Assembly: GCA_025363325.1 (NCBI GenBank) | Contig: JANYEF010000443.1 | Coordinates: 1-10,071 of the forward strand | Length of the DNA stretch: 10,071 bases | Direction of reading: 5' to 3' | Source: Nitrospira sp. | GTDB taxonomy: Bacteria > Nitrospirota > Nitrospiria > Nitrospirales > Nitrospiraceae | In this document: piece after piece, positions 1-5,651 of the stretch | Position numbering within the stretch: the first letter of the stretch is position 1 | Layout of the letters: the number at the start of each line of letters is the position of its first letter | Position numbers and translations under genes: made by a program | The notes under the pieces: generated by a model | What the model saw: only the letters and a program-made list of their open reading frames with translations | Told to the model about the DNA's origin: nothing | Databases searched by the model: none

Positions 1-2
1 AG

Positions 3-614
3 TCGCTAGAGACAGCACTCCAGGCCGCGCTGCTGACGCTTGACGACAAACCGAAGTCGAACTCTTGGGAGTTCCTACATAAGCTCGCGGTCGCGGCGAC
101 CGGCGCGGGGGGAGGCGCCTTCGGATTGCTCGGTCTCCCAATCGAACTGCCCTTGTCGACCACCATCATGCTGCGCTCCATTGCCGATATCGCACGCAGT
201 GAGGGTGAACGGCTCCGGACGCCGGGCGCCAAGCTGGCCTGCCTCGAGGTTTTCGCGCTTGGCGGGCCCAGCAAGAGCGACGACGCGAGTGAATCCGCCT
301 ACTTCCTGATGCGTGGAGCTCTGGCGAAGTCGGTCTCAGAGGCTGCTGTATACATCACCGAAAGAGGTCTGGTGGAGGAGGGCGCACCGGCCATCGTCAG
401 GTTCATCGCACAGTTGGCTACGCGCTTCGGCGTGAACGTCTCCGAGAAGGCCGCCGCGCAAGCCGTACCCGTGATCGGTGCTGCCGGAGGCATGGTGATC
501 AACGTCCTGTTCATAGACCATTTCCAGGAGATGGCGCGTGGTCACTTCATTGTTCGCAGGCTGGAACGAACGTACGATCCGCAGTTGGTGCGGGCGGAGT
601 ATGAGCGGTTGTAG
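3..614 (+). CDS. EcsC family protein, 5'-truncated by window edge
   Basis: The frame is open from the first full codon at position 3 to TAG at 612-614, giving 203 visible residues; the true start lies left of the window. The visible part has a glycine/alanine-rich hydrophobic stretch (about residues 30-47, with LAVAATGAGGGAFGLLGLP) followed by ELPLSTTIMLRSIADIARSEGE, and a second hydrophobic stretch near VPVIGAAGGMVINVLFIDHFQ. This pattern, ending in a charged tail with RRLERTYDP, is what I recognise as the EcsC family (named after Bacillus EcsC, where it accompanies an ABC transporter). Its biochemical role is not established and nothing here reveals a substrate. An internal ATG at 126 is not a likely start because conserved-looking sequence continues upstream. 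No neighbour on the same strand hints at function; the downstream 230 bp is decayed sequence. Confidence 0.75.
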   Translation, partial: SLETALQAALLTLDDKPKSNSWEFLHKLAVAATGAGGGAFGLLGLPIELPLSTTIMLRSIADIARSEGERLRTPGAKLACLEVFALGGPSKSDDASESAYFLMRGALAKSVSEAAVYITERGLVEEGAPAIVRFIAQLATRFGVNVSEKAAAQAVPVIGAAGGMVINVLFIDHFQEMARGHFIVRRLERTYDPQLVRAEYERL

Positions 615-690
615 TGTTGCCGATAACCGGACGTTCAAGCAGGGCACAGAGAAATCGGTCCATCGACTACGCAGCACCCCGTTATTCCGG

Positions 691-790
691 CAGCTCGCCC
701 AACCGTCGTTCGAGAAACCGCCACTCCGGCTCCTGCTGCGTGAGGCTCAGGGCTGGTAGGAGGGACGGGCTTCTTTCGTTCGGCCCAGCT
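691..790 (-). pseudogene. Remnant of the 3' end of an ECF sigma factor gene
   Basis: Positions 691-790 align by eye with 1332-1435, the last ~100 bp of the intact sigma gene, at roughly 85% identity and in the same orientation. Shared blocks include cgtcgttcgagaaaccgcc and ctcctgctgcgtgaggct. On the minus strand the remnant reads LGRTKEARPSY in the family frame, then a net 4-base deletion near 755 shifts the frame; the remaining sequence still matches the codons for the QEPERRFLERRL tail. The stop codon region is not retained. It is therefore a non-functional fragment, from either a decayed second sigma gene or a partial duplication. The intact gene lies about 640 bp away, beyond the VOC gene. 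Confidence 0.75.
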
Positions 791-799
791 ATCTACACA

Positions 800-850
800 G
801 ATTCACTCGTGACGCAGGAGATTTTAGGGCACTCTCACTTCTCTATGGTG
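800..850 (+). pseudogene. Possible tyrosine recombinase C-terminal scar
   Basis: Read on the plus strand in the frame starting at 800, the sequence gives DSLVTQEILGHSHFSMV. This resembles the box II segment of phage-type integrases (typically V.e.LGHssi..T), which precedes the catalytic tyrosine. Only about 17 residues are recognisable, and the sequence then runs into the end of the minus-strand VOC gene. With a fragment this short, chance similarity cannot be excluded. Confidence 0.4.
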
Positions 851-1238
851 TGTAGGGCTCGTGAACGGTGCGTTGTGAGATCCACCAGATATTCCCGTGC
901 TGATCTTTCACGCCTCCTTGCCGATCCCCGTACGGCATCTCGCCGACTTCCATCTCAAGGACCGCCCCGTGTGCGAGGGCCTGCTGCATGGACGCATCGG
1001 CGTCCTCAACATACAGATAGTATGCGGCCGCCATAGGTTTATAGCGCTCCGTGGCTTCACTGATCATGACGGTTGAGGAGCCGAGCCGGACCTGCACGTT
1101 CGCAATCAGACCGTTGGGCCGCAGGGTACGGCAGGTTTCAATGCCGCCAAGACCCTGTACCAAGAAGCGCACAAAGGCTTCAGCATCGGCCACAAAGAAG
1201 TACGGCGTCACCGTGTTGAAGCCAGGAGGGATATACAT
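843..1238 (-). CDS. VOC superfamily (PhnB/glyoxalase-like) protein
   Basis: This is a 131-residue single-domain protein of the vicinal oxygen chelate superfamily. The N-terminal beta strand NTVTPYFFVADAEAFVRFL, the central YYLYVEDADASMQQALAHGA and the terminal MPYGDRQGGVKDQHGNIWWIS match the PhnB-like/glyoxalase-bleomycin-resistance pattern. Members are usually small cytoplasmic enzymes or binding proteins; the substrate cannot be read from sequence. Where relatives commonly have a metal-ligand His (the hAel/hAev strand), this protein has LIANVQV, with Asn47 and Gln49, so a metal site may be altered. The ATG at 1238 is supported by AGAGG six bases upstream. The sigma gene ends 85 bp upstream on the same strand, so the two probably form an operon, and the product may be a target or partner of that sigma factor. 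Confidence 0.85.
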   Translation of the reverse strand: MYIPPGFNTVTPYFFVADAEAFVRFLVQGLGGIETCRTLRPNGLIANVQVRLGSSTVMISEATERYKPMAAAYYLYVEDADASMQQALAHGAVLEMEVGEMPYGDRQGGVKDQHGNIWWISQRTVHEPYTP

Positions 1239-1323
1239 GTCAGACCTCTAGTGTGAATTAATCAAGCAGGATAGGGAACGAGATACTCTACTGCAAAGTC
1301 GCAGGCGTATTCATTACTCAAGC

Positions 1324-2577
1324 TCACTCTTGCAGTTCGCTCAGCCGTCGTTCGAGAAACCGCCGCTCCGGCTCCTGCTGCGTGAGGCTGAGTGCCCGTT
1401 CGTAGGAGGCGCGGGCTTCTACTGTTCGCCCCAGTCGGCGGCAGAGATCCGCCCGCGCCGCGTGGATCAGATGATAGTTCTCTAGATCGCCCCGCGCGAG
1501 GATGGTGTCGATAAGGGTAAGCCCCGCCAATGGGCCGTCACGCATCGCGACTGCCACAGCACGATTCAGCTCGACTACAGGCGATGGTTCCGCCCGCATC
1601 AGCAGGTCGTAGAGTGAAACGATCTGGCCCCAGTCCGTGGTGGCGGAGCTGGGCGCCTGGGCATGCGCCGCTGCGAGGGCTGCTTGGATGGTGTACGGAC
1701 CGACTTGGCCTGAGGACAGCGCCCGTGCCACCAGCGAGACTCCCTCCGTGATCTGATTCCGGTTCCACAGGGCGCGATCTTGATCTTCCAAAAGTATCAG
1801 ATCACCGGTCGGCGACGTACGCGCCGCGCGTCGCGAATCGTGAAGCAGCATAAGCGCCAAGAGTCCCATCGCCTCAGGCTCCGGGAGCAGTTCGATCAGC
1901 AACCGCCCCAGGCGGATGGCCTCAGTCGAGAGGTCGTGTCGCGTGAGCGAACCGCCCGATGACGCAGAGTACCCTTCGTTGAATACGAGGTACACGACTC
2001 GGAGCACGGCCTCAAGACGATCCGGCAGCTCTTTCTCCATCGGCACTTCATAGGGGATACGGGCCTCGCGGATCTTTGTCTTCGCCCGCACGATCCGCTG
2101 CGCAACGGTTGCCGGTTTCGTCAGGAACGCGTGGGCGATCTCCTCGGTCGTGAGGCCGCAGACTTCGCGCAGCGTCATCGCAACTTGCGCCTCCGGCGCC
2201 AGGGCTGGATGGCAGCAAGTAAAGATTAGCCGGAGCCGGTCGTCCTCGACATGCTCGTCGTCCCACTCATCGGCGTCACCGGTGCGTTGTTCGAGTTGCT
2301 TGGCGAGTTCCATCAGCGACGCGTCGAACCGGGCGCGCCGTCGCATGCCGTCGATCGCCTTGAAGCGGCCGGTCGAGACGAGCCATGCCCGAGGATTGGC
2401 GGGCACGCCATCGCGTGTCCATTGTTCCACTGCGATAGCGAACGCATCGTGCAACGCCTCTTCAGCAGCCTCAAAGTCGCCCAGCAGGCGAATCAACGTC
2501 GCGAGCACCTGGCGCGATTCCGTGCGATAGACGGCATCCACCACCGCACGTACGTCTTTGATCGCGGCGTCGCTCAT
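1324..2577 (-). CDS. ECF sigma factor with C-terminal extension (ECF42-like)
   Basis: The 417-residue product has a sigma-70 region 2 domain (about 14-83, with LIRLLGDFEAAEEALHDAFA and PRAWLVSTGRFKAIDGMRRR) and a region 4 domain (about 113-170, with GLTTEEIAHAFLTKPATVAQR as the helix-turn-helix). A long alpha-helical extension (about 185-417) follows, including VVYLVFNEGYSASSG, ELNRAVAVAMRDGPLAGL and the TPR-like tail LGRTVEARASYERALSL. This architecture and length fit the ECF42 group, whose extension, rather than a separate anti-sigma factor, is thought to be regulatory. I chose ATG 2577 because MSDAAIKDVRAVVDAVYR starts like family members and GGGGAG lies 11 bases upstream. An in-frame ATG at 2649 would add 24 Pro/Arg-rich residues of doubtful value. 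No anti-sigma gene is adjacent. A decayed copy of its 3' end lies at 691-790. Confidence 0.9.
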   Translation of the reverse strand: MSDAAIKDVRAVVDAVYRTESRQVLATLIRLLGDFEAAEEALHDAFAIAVEQWTRDGVPANPRAWLVSTGRFKAIDGMRRRARFDASLMELAKQLEQRTGDADEWDDEHVEDDRLRLIFTCCHPALAPEAQVAMTLREVCGLTTEEIAHAFLTKPATVAQRIVRAKTKIREARIPYEVPMEKELPDRLEAVLRVVYLVFNEGYSASSGGSLTRHDLSTEAIRLGRLLIELLPEPEAMGLLALMLLHDSRRAARTSPTGDLILLEDQDRALWNRNQITEGVSLVARALSSGQVGPYTIQAALAAAHAQAPSSATTDWGQIVSLYDLLMRAEPSPVVELNRAVAVAMRDGPLAGLTLIDTILARGDLENYHLIHAARADLCRRLGRTVEARASYERALSLTQQEPERRFLERRLSELQE

Positions 2578-2640
2578 CAGCACTGAATCTCCCCATAAAG
2601 TGGGTGGCAAGGGTCGAGGAAGGAACCTTGGTGGCGCAGA

Positions 2641-2669
2641 CCTAATCACAGGATTTGACAGAGAGTCAA
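2641..2669 (-). promoter_or_regulatory. Weak candidate promoter and dyad upstream of the sigma gene
   Basis: On the minus strand TTGACT (2669-2664) resembles a -35 box. Seventeen or sixteen bases later comes only a poor -10 candidate (ATTAGG or GATTAG). The -35 is also half of a short dyad, TTGAC-TCTCT-GTCAA (2655-2669), which could be a binding site. Evidence is limited to these matches. Confidence 0.22.
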
Positions 2670-2694
2670 GGCGGCAGAAGAATCGCAGGAATCT

Positions 2695-3339
2695 TTAGTA
2701 GACGTGCCAGGGTGGAACAGTGGAATCAATGCGGGGAGTCTCCAGACTGCGACACCACACCTGCTTCTGAATGAAGTGGGTGCCGTTCACAGCCAACGCC
2801 TGGAAGATGACGGGAGCACAGGACTCGGTCAAGGTAGCTTCGACGATCAGACGCTCGCGGCGAACGCCAAGGGGGTTGTGGCCGAATTTATCAGAGAGAA
2901 GTCGGCACCATTCATCCTTGGGATGCTGGCACACCACCTCGGGCTCGATGGTGATGCGGCGTTTGCCCCCGACAGCCATGCCGTTCAACCCCAGTTCGAT
3001 ACCGTCTTGAGTGCTGCTGAGGAGGCGGGAGTCCATCAGGGCGTTGTACAGGGCGACGTGGAATCCGGAGTAGACCACAAGGGGACCCTTGTAGACGACC
3101 GATCCGTCGGCATAGCGAATGTCCACATCGGCGGAGATGCGGCGGCCCCAAGCAGCCAGGGAGCCTTGCCCAACCTGCTCATCCACAGTCTTGACGAAGT
3201 CACGCTTTTCTTGCTCGAGTCGCTTGCGAACAGTGTCCAAATTATGAATCGACCAGGGGTACAAGCCGGTGTCGAGTTTGGCGTCACAGCCGGTCTGAGC
3301 CAGAGCGAGCAGTAGAATGAGCAGCAACCGCGTTAGCAT
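2695..3339 (-). CDS. Predicted lipoprotein with FKBP-like peptidyl-prolyl isomerase fold
   Basis: The 214-residue product starts with a short basic tip, a Leu-rich hydrophobic core and a Cys at residue 18 (LALAQTGC). This fits a lipoprotein signal peptide, although Gln at -3 is atypical for a lipobox. Residues about 66-172 resemble an FKBP domain: ISADVDIRYADGSVVYKG corresponds to the opening strand, ELGLNGMAVGGKRRITIEPE to the hallmark GL.GM.vGgkR...iPp segment, and RERLIVEATL to the last strand. The usual aromatic active-site set is only partly evident, so isomerase activity is uncertain. Four further Cys (137, 145, 174, 196) could form disulfides, consistent with an exported protein. ATG 3339 has GGAG six bases upstream and a candidate promoter in front; a start at 3396 would fall inside that promoter. 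The closest neighbours offer no pathway. Confidence 0.7.
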   Translation of the reverse strand: MLTRLLLILLLALAQTGCDAKLDTGLYPWSIHNLDTVRKRLEQEKRDFVKTVDEQVGQGSLAAWGRRISADVDIRYADGSVVYKGPLVVYSGFHVALYNALMDSRLLSSTQDGIELGLNGMAVGGKRRITIEPEVVCQHPKDEWCRLLSDKFGHNPLGVRRERLIVEATLTESCAPVIFQALAVNGTHFIQKQVWCRSLETPRIDSTVPPWHVY

Positions 3340-3367
3340 GACAGGCTCCAGCAAGGTTCTATTTGGA

Positions 3368-3396
3368 ACCCTACCCCGTGAGAGCAGGTTGGTCAA
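3368..3396 (-). promoter_or_regulatory. Candidate sigma-70 promoter of the lipoprotein gene
   Basis: On the minus strand TTGACC (3396-3391) is followed after 17 bases by TAGGGT (3373-3368). Transcription would start near 3361, giving a leader of about 22 nt that contains the GGAG ribosome site of the gene starting at 3339. The -35 matches consensus at five of six bases; the -10 is weak (three of six). Confidence 0.4.
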
Positions 3397-3518
3397 AAGA
3401 ATTGGAGATTTGGCGCGATGGGTGGGCGAGACGATTACTGCGATGCGAAGCGACTAGCAGAATGTGGGGAATCCCAGTTTCTGCTCAATATCCACTCTGA
3501 ACTTGTGAATAGGGATGG

Positions 3519-3535
3519 TGCAAGAACGACTTGCA
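3519..3535. repeat. Small perfect hairpin beside repeat copy A
   Basis: TGCAAG (3519-3524) and CTTGCA (3530-3535) are perfect complements around the loop AACGA. The right arm overlaps the first three bases of the large repeat element at 3533. No T-run follows in either direction, so it is not a classical terminator. The surrounding gene-free stretch (3340-3657) otherwise holds only the lipoprotein promoter, about 120 bp of unrecognised sequence and the large repeat. Confidence 0.5.
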
Positions 3536-3658
3536 GGATGCTCAAAATGGCCGTCCAGCGCGGCCGCAGCGAGTGAAGACCGGAAGCGTACCCTCTGGGG
3601 TACGTTGAGGATCTGAGCGATGCGAGAACAAAGCTGGCGGACTTTTTCAGCATCCTGC
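3533..3658. repeat. Dispersed hairpin repeat, copy A (126 bp)
   Basis: The element starts GCAGGATGCT and ends AGCATCCTGC, a perfect 10-bp terminal inverted repeat. Pairing continues inward with few mismatches to CCGTCCAGC / GCTGGCGG, about 26-27 positions per arm. Near the centre GTACCC-TCTG-GGGTAC (about 3588-3603) forms a second hairpin. It is clearly related to copy B at 8367-8494, sharing blocks such as CCTCTGGG, TACGTTGAGGAT and the ends. Both copies have the same orientation. Its right-hand last base is the G of the TAG stop codon of the minus-strand AttH/CrtC-like gene, so in that gene's transcript the element begins at the stop codon. No transposase or target-site duplication is seen. 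A translated frame through it (3435-3686, minus) is regarded as spurious. Confidence 0.88.
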
Positions 3659-4791
3659 TAGAGCTTCTGCATGATCCGTTCGGCATAGCCGGTGAGTTCC
3701 ATGTAGCCCTGTCCGTGAATGGGCTTTCCCTGTGCCGTGCCGGTGGTCTCGATGGCGCCTTCCCAATAGGCCATTTGCGTGCTGCGTTTCGGAGAGAGTT
3801 CTTGATCGGCCATGCGGGGTACGAGTTCTAATGAAAGTTGTTGTGACGGAATAGTCAGGCGCCACCGCTGCGGATAGCGGGCCTTGCTTGCAGGACTGGT
3901 CCAATAGCTGGTTGGTTCGAGTGTGAAGTCTCCGAGTAACAGATGGTGCCCCCGTCCGTCTCGGTTGATCAATGTGCCGCTTGAGGCCGGATGGGCCGAT
4001 CCGTCCGCCCGGCGGAGCCGATAGAGCATGAGTTCTCTCTGGTCATCGAGTTGCAAGCTGAACCAGTCCCATCCCACCAAATCCTTATCGAGATCGGCGG
4101 ACCCGAACTCATGGTCCATCCAACTTGTGCCGGCCACGTCGAACGACTCCTTCCCGATTGTGAGGGTGCCGGTCGTGGCCAGTCTGGTGAAGGAATAGTA
4201 ATGGGAGGCTTGCCCTGTGGCCGAACCTTTGTGGCTGATCCCGTCGGTGCCATGCACAACGAGCGGTTTTTCCGGCGAGGCCGTAAGTTGAATGGCCAGG
4301 TCGCCCTCTGTTGCCTGGAGGGTCTGTGTGCCAGGAGTGGCCGACAGCGATTCGGCGCTCCAACGATCGATCCAGACGTGGAGTCGATCCTGCGCCGCAC
4401 CGGCCTTGCCCAAACCGGCCCGGCTCATTTTGTCCGCATAGTGAAACCGGCCCTTACTGAGATCGCTCACGGCGAAATGGGCCAGGTATAGGTGCGTAAC
4501 GGCCCATTGCGACGGCAGGGTCTTCGTCTGCTCGCGCGGCATGCCACGGCGGAAGAAGGTGAGTTCATAGCCGAATGGCCGACCGTCCTTCGCCGTGAGC
4601 TGGCCGGTGTAGTACCACCATTCGGTGCGAAACTCCTCATGCGCCCCGTGGTCGCGCGGGAAGGCATAGCGATAGCCTTCCGTGGCGATTCGGAAATCCT
4701 GCGCGGTATCGGCCGCAAGTCCGGGCACGACGACCAGCAGACTGCTCGACAGGAACAGGAGGTATCGAAGCTGACGCCACAATATATGCAT
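3658..4791 (-). CDS. Secreted AttH/CrtC-family (lipocalin-like, carotenoid 1,2-hydratase-like) protein
   Basis: The 377-residue product has an N-terminal signal peptide (basic MHILWRQLR, hydrophobic core to about residue 24, likely cleavage after GLA). The mature protein carries the family landmarks TEWWYYTGQL (residues 56-65), FGYELTFFRRG (73-83), GTSWMDHEFGS (221-231), WDWFSLQLDD (241-250) and the C-terminal YWEGAIETTG...GQGYMELTGY. These define the AttH/CrtC family, which adopts a double lipocalin-like fold. CrtC hydrates carotenoids, but most members, including likely this one, have no proven reaction, and no carotenoid genes are nearby. Family members often sit beside lipoprotein-export-type ABC permeases, which are absent here. 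ATG 4791 is chosen because it begins the signal peptide and lies about 36 nt downstream of a good promoter; the in-frame ATG at 4944 lies upstream of that promoter. No clear Shine-Dalgarno is visible. The TAG stop overlaps repeat copy A. Confidence 0.87.
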   Translation of the reverse strand: MHILWRQLRYLLFLSSSLLVVVPGLAADTAQDFRIATEGYRYAFPRDHGAHEEFRTEWWYYTGQLTAKDGRPFGYELTFFRRGMPREQTKTLPSQWAVTHLYLAHFAVSDLSKGRFHYADKMSRAGLGKAGAAQDRLHVWIDRWSAESLSATPGTQTLQATEGDLAIQLTASPEKPLVVHGTDGISHKGSATGQASHYYSFTRLATTGTLTIGKESFDVAGTSWMDHEFGSADLDKDLVGWDWFSLQLDDQRELMLYRLRRADGSAHPASSGTLINRDGRGHHLLLGDFTLEPTSYWTSPASKARYPQRWRLTIPSQQLSLELVPRMADQELSPKRSTQMAYWEGAIETTGTAQGKPIHGQGYMELTGYAERIMQKL

Positions 4792-4803
4792 GGGTGATGG
4801 AGG

Positions 4804-4821
4804 TTCCGTACGGTACGGGAA
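4804..4821. promoter_or_regulatory. Dyad between promoter and start of the AttH/CrtC-like gene
   Basis: TTCCGTAC-G-GTACGGGAA forms an inverted repeat with eight pairs per arm, a single central base and one bulged G. It would lie about +6 to +23 relative to the inferred transcription start on the minus strand, a position suited to a repressor operator. The central spacer is too short for an RNA hairpin. No regulator is identified. Confidence 0.35.
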
Positions 4822-4833
4822 TCGTCGCCTGCG

Positions 4834-4862
4834 CTTATAGCATGCTTCGGCAGGCGGCACAA
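4834..4862 (-). promoter_or_regulatory. Candidate promoter of the AttH/CrtC-like gene
   Basis: On the minus strand TATAAG (4839-4834) is a five-of-six -10 match preceded by TG at the extended -10 position (ATGCTATAAG). A weaker -35, TTGTGC (4862-4857), lies 17 bases upstream. The predicted start near 4827 leaves a 35-40 nt leader before ATG 4791. Confidence 0.5.
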
Positions 4863-4924
4863 ATCTCCTGTGCTGATAAGGGTTTTCGTCAACTCGACGT
4901 GTGAACGATGCCCTCCTTGCGCCG

Positions 4925-4954
4925 TTGACAACTTTGTCGACCATCAGTTATCGT
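4925..4954 (+). promoter_or_regulatory. Candidate promoter of the LonN-ABC operon
   Basis: TTGACA (4925-4930) is a perfect -35; TATCGT (4949-4954) follows after 18 bases as a four-of-six -10. Transcription would start at about 4961-4962, essentially at the ATG of the first gene, implying a leaderless message unless translation begins further downstream. Confidence 0.5.
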
Positions 4955-4961
4955 GAGCCCC

Positions 4962-5651
4962 ATGCAGACCGATCATGGGCGAGAGCACCAGGAACGCGAC
5001 CAGCGTGACAGCGTGACGCCATTTCCCATTCCCTCACGGATTCCGGTGTTCCCGCTTCCGAATGTCGTGTTGTTCCCCAATACCTATCTCCCCCTGCACA
5101 TTTTTGAGCCGCGCTACCGTGCCATGGTCTCGGATGCGGCGATCAGCGGGCAGTGCATCGGCATGGCCCTGCTCAAGGAGGGATGGGAAACGGGCTATTA
5201 TGGCCATCCGCCCGTGTTCTCGATGGGCTGTGTCGGTCGATTAGTCAGTGTGCAGCCGATGGCCGATGGTCGATCCAACATCCTGCTGCAAGGGCTGGAA
5301 CGGTTTGAGATTGAACGAGAGTGGTACGACAAAGCCTATCGTGAGGCCACGATTTCTGTCACGGTGCGGGGCACAGAGGCGTCGCTGGATCCCACGGTCC
5401 GCCAGCGCCTGTTCACCACCCTGGAGTCCTATCTCCGGTCCCGCGATGAGGTGCCGACATGGCGGGAGCTGTTTCAGAAAGACGTCGACGATGAGACGGT
5501 CGTCAATACCCTGTCCACCTACTTGGAATGTACGCCCGTGGAAAAGCAGTTTCTGTTGGAAGCCGACAGTCTCCATCAACAAGCCCGCCGTCTCACTGAC
5601 CTCATCGAATTCATGATGCACGATCAATCTGGCCCGAAGGGCTGGGGTTGA
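4962..5651 (+). CDS. Lon substrate-binding (LonN/PUA-like) domain protein
   Basis: The 229-residue product contains only the N-terminal substrate-binding domain of Lon protease: RIPVFPLPNVVLFPNTYLPL, LHIFEPRYRAMVSDA, a glycine-rich GCVGRLVSVQPMADGRSNILLQG strand pair and a helical C-terminal part (TLESYLRSRDEVPTW onward). It lacks the AAA+ and Ser-Lys protease domains, as is normal for stand-alone family members. These may bind peptides or act as adaptors, with no proven reaction. A GTG at 4953 would give three more residues but overlaps the predicted -10 box. ATG 4962 lacks a Shine-Dalgarno, and GTG 5013 is a further option just before the conserved domain. The TGA stop overlaps the next gene's ATG by one base (TGATG), so translation of the ABC ATPase is probably coupled to it. 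Confidence 0.87.
   Translation: MQTDHGREHQERDQRDSVTPFPIPSRIPVFPLPNVVLFPNTYLPLHIFEPRYRAMVSDAAISGQCIGMALLKEGWETGYYGHPPVFSMGCVGRLVSVQPMADGRSNILLQGLERFEIEREWYDKAYREATISVTVRGTEASLDPTVRQRLFTTLESYLRSRDEVPTWRELFQKDVDDETVVNTLSTYLECTPVEKQFLLEADSLHQQARRLTDLIEFMMHDQSGPKGWG

Noticed and set aside
614..1036. 140-codon plus-strand frame after the EcsC gene
   Set aside because: It crosses the sigma remnant and the VOC gene antisense and has erratic composition. Only the short integrase-like stretch within it is of interest.
2704..3315. 203-codon plus-strand frame opposite the lipoprotein gene
   Set aside because: It shows no recognisable motifs. The minus strand has a signal peptide, an FKBP-like segment, a ribosome site and a promoter.
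3435..3686. 83-codon minus-strand frame running through repeat copy A
   Set aside because: Its coding potential comes from the repeat itself. The paired, covarying stems explain the sequence better than a protein.
4792..4944. N-terminal extension of the AttH/CrtC-like protein to ATG 4944
   Set aside because: It would bury the signal peptide behind 51 basic residues and start upstream of the best promoter.
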